From Antricoccus suffuscus (lineage in GTDB: Bacteria > Actinomycetota > Actinomycetes > Mycobacteriales > Antricoccaceae): a stretch of DNA of 64,000 nt. The notes below the pieces were generated by a model. The model was not told the origin of the DNA, did no database searches, and saw only the letters and a program-made list of their open reading frames with translations. The stretch covers positions 248,001-312,000 of the forward strand of contig NZ_PVUE01000002.1 in the NCBI RefSeq assembly GCF_003003235.1. Direction: 5' to 3'. Both the position numbers and the translations under genes were made by a program. Of the stretch, positions 46,894 through 54,519 are shown piece after piece (the first letter of the stretch is position 1; each line of letters opens with the position of its first letter).

Positions 46894-47914
46894 TCAGCAA
46901 TTGCTGGACGTGCCCGAGATGGACGGTGCGGACTGGTTTGAGTACGCGCTAGGCGAAGGATGGAGCGACGGCCTCCCTGTCGTACCGCCGACCGTCGAAC
47001 TGGTGGATCGGATGATCGAGGCGACCTCCAACTACGGTGCTCTTCCCGAACTACCGCCTAGCCGGCTAACCGGGTCGATCGAATCGTTCGCCGCAAACGC
47101 GGTTATGGCCGGTTGCCGCCCGGTTGACTTTCCGGTTGTCTTGGCGGGACTGCGGGCCGTCGCGTCGGAGGCGTACAACTTGCACGGCACGCTCGCGACA
47201 ACACATCCCTGCGCGCAATTCATGATGGTCAATGGCCCTGTCCGCGACGCGGTTGAGCTGAACTGCGGGACTAACTGCCTCGGCCAGGGCACTCGAGCCA
47301 ATGCGGTAATTGGCCGTGCACTGCAACTCATTCTGCGCAATGTCGGTGGCGCGATTCCCGGAGTCATGGACCGATCGACTCAGGGATCGCCCGCGAAATA
47401 CGCCTACTGCTTCGGGGAGAATGAAGAAGACTCGCCGTGGCAGCCGTATCACGTGCGTGCCGGCTATGCGTCCGGCGACAGCACCGTGACAGCCATGGCC
47501 GCGGAGGGCCCGCACAACATCAACGATCATGGCAGCAATACAGGTATCGGGATCTTGCAGACCGTGGCAGGGGTCATGGGGCAGCCCGGCTCGAACCAGT
47601 CGTACGTACGAGGCCCGCACTTTGTGCTGTTCGGCATCGAGCACGCTGCGACGTTAGCCCGGGATCACTGGAATCCGGACACGATTCGTGAGTGGCTATT
47701 TGACAATGCCCGCATCCCAGCGGAGCGGATTTCGGAGGAAAACAAGCAACAGTTTGCAGACCATGGCATAGAAACGGTGGCAGGCGAATACACCGTGAGT
47801 ACCGGTCCGGACATGATCAATGTCGCGGTTGCCGGCGGATTTGGAAAACATTCAGCGTGGGTGCCGTCCTTCGGCGGTACCGCGGTGATCACCGAGAAGA
47901 TAATTAGCGACTGA
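46886..47914 (+). CDS. DGLPxxPPT-domain protein, stand-alone (partner of UGSC selenoprotein)
   Basis: The 342-aa protein is homologous to the C-terminal domain of the first selenoprotein: DGLPVVPPT at 28-36, NAVMAGCRPVDFPVV, LNCGTNCLGQGTRANAVIGRALQLILRNVGGAIPG, and GPDMINVAVAGGFG close to the end. It carries conserved cysteines in MAGCRP and LNCGTNC. The GTG at 46886 was chosen because GAGGAGGG lies 5 nt upstream; the GTG at 46853 would sit inside the previous gene without such a site. The start overlaps the end of the single-domain selenoprotein, so the two are made together. Reaction unknown; the fused arrangement at 44604 argues for a complex. Confidence 0.85.
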   Translation: MADQQLLDVPEMDGADWFEYALGEGWSDGLPVVPPTVELVDRMIEATSNYGALPELPPSRLTGSIESFAANAVMAGCRPVDFPVVLAGLRAVASEAYNLHGTLATTHPCAQFMMVNGPVRDAVELNCGTNCLGQGTRANAVIGRALQLILRNVGGAIPGVMDRSTQGSPAKYAYCFGENEEDSPWQPYHVRAGYASGDSTVTAMAAEGPHNINDHGSNTGIGILQTVAGVMGQPGSNQSYVRGPHFVLFGIEHAATLARDHWNPDTIREWLFDNARIPAERISEENKQQFADHGIETVAGEYTVSTGPDMINVAVAGGFGKHSAWVPSFGGTAVITEKIISD

Positions 47915-47969
47915 CCGCTTGGTTGCCTGCGGGCCCAATGGCGGTTTGTCGTGCCTGTTGAGGAGACGC

Positions 47970-48869
47970 ATGAACGACGCCCATTGGGACGTAATAGTTG
48001 TAGGTGCAGGGATCGCGGGGATGAGCGCCGCGCAGGTAGTTGCCGAGGCGGGCTTGTCGTGCATCGCTTTCGACAAGCTATTTCCCGGAGGCCAAATCGT
48101 AAACCTGCCTCATATCGCAAATCTGCCTGGCATACCAAAAGAGACGAGCGGTGCGGAGGTGTCCGGCGTTCTCCTCGAGTCGATCATGGATCTCGGCGTC
48201 GAAATCGCGTACGGAGAAGTCGAGGCGATTGAACCGGGTAAACCGCAATTAGTGCGGACCGCTGGACGCGAGTTGACCGCCGACGCCGTGATCATCGCTA
48301 CCGGCAAATCGGCCGGCAAACTTGATTTCGACGAGGCCAGCGAGTTCCTCGGGCGCGGGCTGTCGGAATGCGCAAGTTGCGACGGCCCTATGTACTCGGG
48401 CAAGCGCGCGGTCGTCGTGGGTTCGGACGAGTGGGCAGCGCAAGAGACGATCGAACTGGCCCAGTTCGCGGACGTGGTCACCTTGATTTCACCGGCAACG
48501 CCGCGGTGGTCGACGTTCCGAGCCAAGCAACTGTCCGACGCGTCAGGCATTGAAGTCCGCGAAGGGGTGTCTGTGGTGGCTCTGCGTGGTGATTCGGTGC
48601 TTGAGAGGCTCGAGTTGAGTGATGGGTCGGTCATTGACGCCGCCGGGGTGTTTCCGTATGTGGGCAAGTCACCGAACTCTGGGGTGCTCCCGCGGGTCGC
48701 TACCGATGAGGGGGTGATCGGCGTCGACTCCTCAATGGCGACGACATCGCCAGGCGTGTTTGCCGCGGGAGACGTCCGCGAGGGAGCGGCCGAGTACGTT
48801 GCAGCGGCGATTGGTGACGGACTGACGGCGGGCCGGCGAGCGGCGGAATTCCTGCGGTCCTCGCAATGA
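47970..48869 (+). CDS. Thioredoxin-reductase-like FAD/NAD(P)H oxidoreductase
   Basis: The 299-aa protein has the FAD loop VIVVGAGIAGMSAA at the N-terminus, FPGGQIVNLPHIANLPG (the TrxR flavin segment), the dithiol C124-A-S-C127-D-G of low-molecular-weight thioredoxin reductases, an NAD(P)H loop VVVGSDEWAAQETI that is degenerate (glycines lost), and the final GVFAAGDVREGAAEYVAAAIGDG. GAGGAG precedes the ATG. The CASC dithiol could hand electrons to the Sec/Cys pair of the UGSC proteins. The altered NAD(P)H loop suggests another donor or cofactor preference. Its stop overlaps the next gene (ATGA at 48866). Confidence 0.85.
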   Translation: MNDAHWDVIVVGAGIAGMSAAQVVAEAGLSCIAFDKLFPGGQIVNLPHIANLPGIPKETSGAEVSGVLLESIMDLGVEIAYGEVEAIEPGKPQLVRTAGRELTADAVIIATGKSAGKLDFDEASEFLGRGLSECASCDGPMYSGKRAVVVGSDEWAAQETIELAQFADVVTLISPATPRWSTFRAKQLSDASGIEVREGVSVVALRGDSVLERLELSDGSVIDAAGVFPYVGKSPNSGVLPRVATDEGVIGVDSSMATTSPGVFAAGDVREGAAEYVAAAIGDGLTAGRRAAEFLRSSQ

Positions 48870-49891
48870 GCTCGTCGGGTGTTCTTCGAGTCTTCACCGA
48901 TGACATCGACGCCGAACGGGTATTCCACGAGCTCACCGCCGAGGGCATAGGGGACGGACTGCCCGTCATTCCGCCGACCCAACGGCGAATCGATGCGATG
49001 CTCGAAACTGTTGATCAGCCGGAGTCGAATCTCGGGCTGGTCCCACCGCTATATGCGGAGTTGACCGCGTGGAAAACGGCGTACTTCTCAGTGATGTCTG
49101 GAATTTCGCCCGCGGAGTTTCCGATCGTGCTGACCGCGGTGCACGCCTGTCTCGAAGAGCAGCTCAATCTTCTCGGCGTACAGACGACCACCGGCACAGC
49201 GGCCGTCGGGGTGGCAGTTCACGGGCCGGTCTGCCGGCAGCTTGGACTGAATAGTGGCAGCGGTTGTATGGACGGTACTGCCCATCCCAATGTGCGGATC
49301 GGTCGTGCAGTCTCGTTGGTGCTGAGGGGGGTTGGCGGCGCTACGCCGGGGGAGCTAGATATGGCCACTATGGGCCAACCCGGCAAGGTCGGCATGTGCT
49401 TTGCCCATGAGGTGACGTCCGCGCTCAGCTCGTTTCACGGATCCGAGAGCGCGGTTACGGTATTCGCGTTCAGCGGCACCGCTGAAGTCTTGCCGCTTGG
49501 CGACTGCAACGTTGCCGAGGACATTCTCAGACCGTTGGCCGAGAGTGTTGTCGCCGCCCGCCTAGCGATGGGAGCCCCGCTCAAAAGGCTTCCTAATGAC
49601 GAGATACTTGTCGTTCCTCCGGAAATTGTTGCGCTGCTCGAGAAGTGGGGGGTGAACCTGAATCAGATTTACGAGAGGCTCAGGAGCCTGACCTCAGAGC
49701 TCCTAGAACGGCGATCGAGGGAGCTCGGATTGGAGGTCAACGGAACGGTGGACATGCTTACTAAAGCAAGCGACCTACGCGTCCTCGTGGCCGGCGGTAC
49801 GGGTATCAAGATGACGTACTTGCCGACTTGGAAAGGTGGCAGTAGGTCGGTAACCAGACCTCTGACCGCCACCGGGGTAGGTGCGTTGTGA
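48866..49891 (+). CDS. DGLPxxPPT-domain protein, divergent third copy
   Basis: The 341-aa protein is a paralogue of the partner domain: DGLPVIPPT at 30-38, VMSGISPAEFPIVLTAVHACLE, LNSGSGCMDGTAHPNVRIGRAVSLVLRGVGGATPG. The cysteine of VMAGCRP is replaced (VMSGISP), and the C-terminus differs, so it may have a separate role from the copy at 46886. It overlaps the flavoprotein gene at its start (ATGA) and the permease gene at its end (GTGA), giving strict translational coupling on both sides. Confidence 0.82.
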   Translation: MSSSGVLRVFTDDIDAERVFHELTAEGIGDGLPVIPPTQRRIDAMLETVDQPESNLGLVPPLYAELTAWKTAYFSVMSGISPAEFPIVLTAVHACLEEQLNLLGVQTTTGTAAVGVAVHGPVCRQLGLNSGSGCMDGTAHPNVRIGRAVSLVLRGVGGATPGELDMATMGQPGKVGMCFAHEVTSALSSFHGSESAVTVFAFSGTAEVLPLGDCNVAEDILRPLAESVVAARLAMGAPLKRLPNDEILVVPPEIVALLEKWGVNLNQIYERLRSLTSELLERRSRELGLEVNGTVDMLTKASDLRVLVAGGTGIKMTYLPTWKGGSRSVTRPLTATGVGAL

Positions 49892-50955
49892 CGGCGGCTG
49901 TACAGGTCGTGCCGCGTCGGCGCTGGATCCAGGGCGCGCTGATCACCGCGACAATCGCGGTCGCAGGTTTGGCCTGGGCGAAATGGGTTCCGTATTGGGG
50001 CAAGGCGACTGGTGCGGCCGGTTCTCATGCATGGGCCGGGACCAATATCCTCAACGCTGGCGGCGTCGAGTCCGGAGACGCCCCGTCGTGGGCAGCCGGT
50101 TGGTCGTTCACGACGGCGTACGCCGAGTCAATCTGGAAGGCGCTGCTGGTCGCGTTGCTCTTGGGCTGCGCCATCCAGGTGTTGGTGAAGCCGAGCTTCT
50201 TCGTATCGTTGCTGTCTCGCCAGCGGACTCTCTCCAGCGCAGTCGCAGGTGCGGTCTCAGCGATGCCGAGCATGATGTGCACGTGTTGCACGGCTCCGGT
50301 TGTCAGGTCGTTGCGTAAGAGTGGAGCGAGTCTTGCGGGCGCGGTTTCCTACTGGCTGGGCAACCCGGTGCTCAACCCTGCGGTGTTGGTATTTCTCGCC
50401 GTTGTCGCGCCGTGGCAGTGGGTTGCCACCAGAGCGGTCGTGGGCGTGGTGCTGGTCGTGGGTGCAGGGGCCGTTGTCGGTCGGCTGTTTCGCGGCACGG
50501 ACACCATGCGCGCGGTGGACGTGGATGCGGTCACCGAGAGCGAGGCAGGCCCGTCCGTACGGCGGTTTGTGATGACCTTCGCCAAGATGGTCGCCATCCT
50601 GATCCCGGAGTACTTCATCGTGGTGTTCTTACTGGGCGCCGTGCGTGGCTGGATCCCTGAACCTACGGCGATCGCGTCGAGTACGAGTGGTTTTCTCCCT
50701 GTGGTGCTGGCCGCGGTACTCGGCACGCTGCTGGTGCTTCCGACAGCCGGCGAGCTACCGATTCTCATCGCGTTGGCATTGGCCGGGGTCAGTCCAGCAG
50801 TGATCGGCGCCTTGCTGATCACGCTGCCTGCGGTGAGTCTGCCAGGATCGGTGATGACGTGGCGATCGTTCGGGTCGCGAGCGAGCCTGTCGATCATGGC
50901 GTGCAGCGTGTGCGCCGGGCTATTGGGCGCCGGCGCGCTGGCAGTGATGACGTGA
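49888..50955 (+). CDS. ArsP/DUF318-like permease with CTCC motif
   Basis: The 355-aa protein has about eight to ten membrane helices. After the third one it carries MPSMMCTCC with C131, C133 and C134, followed by TAPVVRSLRKSGASLAGAVSYWLGNPVLNPAVLVFL, the repeat pattern of the DUF318/ArsP permease group, and a second repeat VLGTLLVLPTAGELPILIALALAGVSPAVIGALLITLPAVSLPG. Known relatives export methylated or aromatic trivalent arsenicals or metals, using cysteines for metal contact. Here export of a product of the selenoenzymes is the simplest reading, but direction and substrate are inference. Coupled to selB by GTGA. Confidence 0.8.
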   Translation: MTAAVQVVPRRRWIQGALITATIAVAGLAWAKWVPYWGKATGAAGSHAWAGTNILNAGGVESGDAPSWAAGWSFTTAYAESIWKALLVALLLGCAIQVLVKPSFFVSLLSRQRTLSSAVAGAVSAMPSMMCTCCTAPVVRSLRKSGASLAGAVSYWLGNPVLNPAVLVFLAVVAPWQWVATRAVVGVVLVVGAGAVVGRLFRGTDTMRAVDVDAVTESEAGPSVRRFVMTFAKMVAILIPEYFIVVFLLGAVRGWIPEPTAIASSTSGFLPVVLAAVLGTLLVLPTAGELPILIALALAGVSPAVIGALLITLPAVSLPGSVMTWRSFGSRASLSIMACSVCAGLLGAGALAVMT

Positions 50956-52775
50956 CGGGCCCGGCCAAGAGCTTCGTGTTCGCGACCGCCGGTCACGTCG
51001 ATCACGGGAAGTCCGCACTCATTCGGTCGCTGACCGGTATCGAGCCGGACAGGTGGGATGAAGAGCAGCGCCGCGGAATGACTCTCGACCTCGGGTTTGC
51101 ATGGAGCGTCTTATCGAACGACGTACAGGTTGCGTTCGTCGACGTACCGGGACACGAACGGTTCGTGTCGACGATGCTCGCAGGTGCGGGGAGCGTGCCG
51201 GCTGTGTTGTTCGTGGTATCCGCCGACGAGGGCTGGTCTGCGCAGTCGAGTGAGCACCTGCAGGGGCTCGATGCCCTCGGCGTACGTGATGGGATCCTCG
51301 TCATCACGAAATCGGATTTGATGGATCCAGAACTCGCGGAGGCAGAGGCACGGGAACACCTCGGCGAGTCCGGTCTAGCGGATATCCCATCAGTCGCGGT
51401 GAGCGCGGCCACCGGCGCCGGCCTTGATGACCTTCGGACCGGGCTCGCTCGTCTGGTTGAACGGCTACGACCGCCAGACTCGAACGGCGACGTGCGGATG
51501 TGGCTTGATCGCGCGTTTACGATCCGCGGCGCGGGCACCGTGGTCACCGGGACGCTGACCGACGGAACCTTACGCACCGGGCAAGACCTCGAGCTCTACG
51601 ACGTACACGATGCCTCCACAACACGCGTCCGCATTCGCGCGCTGGAATCGGCTGGCAGTAGGGAAGAATCGTACGTCGGGATACGCCGAGTGGCCGTGAA
51701 TCTGCGCAATGTGCCTGCGACACAAGCGAAACGCGGTTCCCTGCTTCTGACTCCTGATCGCTTCGACTGCTCGAACGTCGTCGATGCCCGACTGCACGTG
51801 AGCGACTTGTCGGCGGGTCTGTCTGTTCCGCAGGAATGCACCGCGCATATTGGCACGGCCGCAGTTCACTGTCGCGTGCGTCGCCTCGACGCGGAATTCG
51901 TGCGGGTAACTCTCGACACGGCACTTCCGCTGCGGATCGGCGATCGGCTCGTGCTGCGTGACCCGGGACGGCGAGTGATCTTCGGTTCGGCGACAGTGCT
52001 TGACACCGCTGTGCCACGGTTCACCCGTCGCGGCGCCGCGACCGCGCGTGCCGCGGCACTGATCGACTACGGCGCGGTAGCAGACGCACGGGTACTTGTT
52101 CGCGATCGCGGGATCGTGCGCGCCGATGAGCTGTCCCGCATGGGATGCGCCGACTTGCCAAAAGCGACGCGGGGTTGGTGCATCGACCCCAACTATCTCC
52201 AGCAGCGCGTAGAACAGATTGTCGCGCTGATCGACGACGACCTACGGCGTAACCCCGATTCTCGCGGGTTGTCGATCGAGACGGCGCGGCAGCAGCTCGA
52301 CCTACCGCATCTTGATGTGCTGCATGCGGTATTGGCGAAGGTTCCGGGCGCGCAGGTGATCGACGGCTTCGTCGTCGACGAACGCCACACCTCGATGACC
52401 CCGACGCTGCAAGAAGGGCTGCGCAAATTCATGACGACCATCGCGGACAACCCGTTTCATGCGCCCGACGCGGAAGCGCTACGAGAGTTGGGGCTGAGTT
52501 CGCGAGAGCTGTCTGCCCTGTGCCGTCACGGGGAGCTCGTCTCATTGGCGTCAGGGATCTATCTGACGCCCGAGACGATTGACCGGTCAGTTTCGCGGTT
52601 CGCCGAGTTCGAGGCGCCATTCACCTTGGGCGAGGCTCGGGAGGCACTGGGCACGACGCGTCGGGTCGCGGTCCCGCTGATGGAATACCTTGCGCGCGTC
52701 GGTAGGACCAAGCGGGTTGCCGACGGGCGTCATGTCGTTGTCGCCCCGATTAAGACCGCGCATGATGCTGACTGA
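50952..52775 (+). CDS. selB: Selenocysteine-specific elongation factor SelB
   Basis: SelB delivers Sec-tRNA to UGA codons that carry a SECIS hairpin. The 607-aa protein has GTPase motifs G14-HVDHGKS-21, RRGMTLDLGF (switch I), DVPGHE at 64-69 and TKSD at 119-122, then EF-Tu-like domains II and III, and a C-terminal series of winged-helix domains (residues about 375-607) that bind the SECIS loop. The GTG at 50952 overlaps the permease stop; the open frame upstream lies inside the permease. Its location in this run ties Sec decoding to expression of the UGSC genes. Confidence 0.96.
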   Translation: MTGPAKSFVFATAGHVDHGKSALIRSLTGIEPDRWDEEQRRGMTLDLGFAWSVLSNDVQVAFVDVPGHERFVSTMLAGAGSVPAVLFVVSADEGWSAQSSEHLQGLDALGVRDGILVITKSDLMDPELAEAEAREHLGESGLADIPSVAVSAATGAGLDDLRTGLARLVERLRPPDSNGDVRMWLDRAFTIRGAGTVVTGTLTDGTLRTGQDLELYDVHDASTTRVRIRALESAGSREESYVGIRRVAVNLRNVPATQAKRGSLLLTPDRFDCSNVVDARLHVSDLSAGLSVPQECTAHIGTAAVHCRVRRLDAEFVRVTLDTALPLRIGDRLVLRDPGRRVIFGSATVLDTAVPRFTRRGAATARAAALIDYGAVADARVLVRDRGIVRADELSRMGCADLPKATRGWCIDPNYLQQRVEQIVALIDDDLRRNPDSRGLSIETARQQLDLPHLDVLHAVLAKVPGAQVIDGFVVDERHTSMTPTLQEGLRKFMTTIADNPFHAPDAEALRELGLSSRELSALCRHGELVSLASGIYLTPETIDRSVSRFAEFEAPFTLGEAREALGTTRRVAVPLMEYLARVGRTKRVADGRHVVVAPIKTAHDAD

Positions 52776-52863
52776 GCGCGACCGCGAACCAACTCGCGGC
52801 ATTAGACTTATGAATTCAGCAAGGGCGATTTAACAACGAAATGACGAGTCCAACGGAGCCGAT

Positions 52864-53526
52864 GTGTCGAAGTACGAGACGGTCCCCGCGAATGCTTCGG
52901 CCCACGTCGCCACGCAGGTCCACGCGATGATCACGCGCGGCGAGTTTCTACCGGGTCAGCAGATCCGCCAGGAGAACCTTGCAACCAGGCTGGGCGTAAG
53001 CCGGGTCCCCGTGCGCGAAGCGCTCAAAGTGCTAGAAAACGAGGGAATCGTCACGCACGAGCCGTACGTGGGATACACCGTGACCAAGCTGAAGTTGAGT
53101 TATCTGCGCGAGGCTTACTACATGCGAGAAGCCGTCGAGAACTCCCTACTTCGTAAGTCTCCTCGCCCGAGCGCAGATGTGATTCGGGAACTCAATGAAA
53201 TCAACGATCGCGTGGCCAACGGATTTGAGTCCGGTGGTGTGGCCGCAGTGATAGAAGCCAATCACGATTTCCATTTCGCGATGTTTCGCGCCTCCGGCCT
53301 GGACTTCATGGTTCGCGAGCTGGAGCGGCTGTGGCGCCTCACATCGGCGTATCGCTTCGTGCATCGCTACGACGCGCAGTTTCGAGAAAGGATGGTGGCA
53401 GACCACCATGAACAGATTGACGCGTTCGAGAACGGCGACGTCGAGCATCTGATTGAGTTGCTCGTCGGACACCGCAACCTGACCCTGGAACAAACCGAGC
53501 TTGGGCTCGCGCCGATGATGCAGTGA
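52864..53526 (+). CDS. GntR-family (FadR/FCD) transcription regulator
   Basis: The 220-aa protein has an N-terminal GntR winged helix (QVHAMITRGEFLPGQQIRQENLATRLGVSRVPVREALKVLENEGIV) and an all-helical FCD effector domain, with the metal/ligand histidines suggested by NHDFHFAMFRAS, ADHHEQIDAF and VGHRNL. FCD regulators usually sense small organic acids. It follows selB by 88 nt and precedes tRNA-Sec by 29 nt, so it is the likely switch of the cassette; a candidate site lies at 43241-43254. Confidence 0.88.
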   Translation: MSKYETVPANASAHVATQVHAMITRGEFLPGQQIRQENLATRLGVSRVPVREALKVLENEGIVTHEPYVGYTVTKLKLSYLREAYYMREAVENSLLRKSPRPSADVIRELNEINDRVANGFESGGVAAVIEANHDFHFAMFRASGLDFMVRELERLWRLTSAYRFVHRYDAQFRERMVADHHEQIDAFENGDVEHLIELLVGHRNLTLEQTELGLAPMMQ

Positions 53527-53555
53527 CGGGCCTATGAACTAGGGTGATTGACCTT

Positions 53556-53651
53556 GGAGGTGTACAGGTGCCTGGTGGCCCTCTCGGTCTTCAAAACCGA
53601 AGTAGCCGAGTATCTCGGCTAGGCGGGTTCGATTCCCGTCCACCTCCGCCA
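53556..53651 (+). tRNA. selC: tRNA-Sec (anticodon UCA)
   Basis: The 96-nt gene folds as tRNA-Sec. Acceptor GGAGGTG (53556-53562) pairs with CACCTCC (53641-53647), then discriminator G and encoded CCA. The D stem is about 6 bp with a 4-nt loop. The anticodon stem TCGGT/ACCGA holds CTTCAAA with UCA at 53591-53593. The variable arm is 8 perfect pairs, TAGCCGAG with CTCGGCTA (53603-53621), loop TAT. The T stem is GCGGG/CCCGT with loop TTCGATT. Position 8 (U53563) faces C53640, so the eighth acceptor pair typical of bacteria is not canonical; G53622-C53640 may instead extend the T stem. A TAGGGT box at 53540 could be its -10. Confidence 0.95.
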
Positions 53652-53929
53652 TGTAATCCGTCGTACTGGCCGCGCGATGCAGTTGATCGCGGTGCGCGCG
53701 GTAAATTCGGCCACAGGGACACGCAATCGTACATTTGTGCTGTTTCGCAGCACGTTGCCAATGTTCCGCGCTGCGCAACGGCACAGATGTGACGATTCGT
53801 TACAGGGGAGCGGACGGAGGCCGAAGCGGCACCGTCCGTGTTTAGCGCGTTTGAAGGCAACCAAGTTCGGGCGTGCGGTGCGGCAGTGACGGATCGTGGA
53901 ATTAGGAACCCGGCTGGTACACCATCAGA
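53652..53929. other. Intergenic region between selC and the DUF2269-type gene
   Basis: No gene is supported. A GC-rich stem CCGCGCG (53670-53676) with CGCGCGG (53695-53701) may end the selC transcript. No phage attachment duplicate of the tRNA 3' end and no integrase gene were found here. The right end is a 28-bp tandem duplication listed separately. Confidence 0.6.
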
Positions 53930-53956
53930 TTAGGAACCCGGCTGGTACACCATCAG
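53901..53956. repeat. 28-bp perfect tandem duplication at a gene 3' end
   Basis: The sequence ATTAGGAACCCGGCTGGTAC plus ACCATCAG occurs at 53901-53928 and again at 53929-53956. The right copy contains the last seven codons and stop of the reverse-strand membrane protein (VYQPGS); the left copy is an untranslated repeat of that end. It marks the right border of the cassette region. Confidence 0.95.
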
Positions 53957-54379
53957 TACGACGATTACGACGAAGATGAGCGCGACGACGCCACCGCAGG
54001 CTGCGACCCGCCCGCCGATGGACTTCGCGCTGTCGCCGCCACCGATCAGCGTCGTTGCTTTCTTCAGTCCGGGCACGATGATGCCCAAGGCGAGTGCGGC
54101 GGCGACCAGCCACAGCAGTGCCGACAGCCAGATCCAGGTCTCGCCGAATGACGCGACGGTCTTGCCGGAGTACGGCGACTTCGCCGACATCAGGCCGAAG
54201 CCGAACACGATCACCAGGATCGAGGCATACGAGTAGATCTGCGTCATGCGGGCGGCCGACGCGGTCGCGCCGGCGTCGCCTTGGCGGATTCCACGGCCGG
54301 CGGTCGTCACGGCGTGCACGAGCGGCCCGATGGCGAAGATGGCGAATAGGAGATGAAGGACGAACATCACTTTGAACAC
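53930..54379 (-). CDS. DUF2269-like integral membrane protein
   Basis: The 149-aa protein has four hydrophobic helices (VMFVLHLLFAIFAIGPLVHA, IYSYASILVIVFGFGLM, WIWLSALLWLVAAALALGIIVPG and ACGGVVALIFVVIVVLMVY). The HLLFAIFAIGP opening resembles DUF2269 membrane proteins of unknown function. Nothing ties it to the selenoprotein cassette. Its 3' end was duplicated. Confidence 0.65.
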   Translation of the reverse strand: MFKVMFVLHLLFAIFAIGPLVHAVTTAGRGIRQGDAGATASAARMTQIYSYASILVIVFGFGLMSAKSPYSGKTVASFGETWIWLSALLWLVAAALALGIIVPGLKKATTLIGGGDSAKSIGGRVAACGGVVALIFVVIVVLMVYQPGS

Positions 54380-54519
54380 AACCGGAGGCTAACAGGTTTC
54401 CATCTCCAGAGACGTACTACACGCGGTAGACAGTGTGCCGCGATTCGTCGGCTGCCACGCCTTGGTCGGGTAGCGGTAGGTTAGCGAAGACGTAGCCGCA
54501 GCACATGAGGAGTTCGTGC

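Noticed and set aside
53556-53651. tRNA-Ser or tRNA-Leu because of the long variable arm
   Set aside because: The anticodon loop is CTTCAAA with UCA, the discriminator is G, and the acceptor/T geometry and 6-bp D stem fit tRNA-Sec; selB is adjacent.
53556-53960. A phage or integrative-element attachment site at selC
   Set aside because: No duplicate of the tRNA 3' end and no integrase gene were found in the window; the 28-bp duplication is unrelated to the tRNA sequence.
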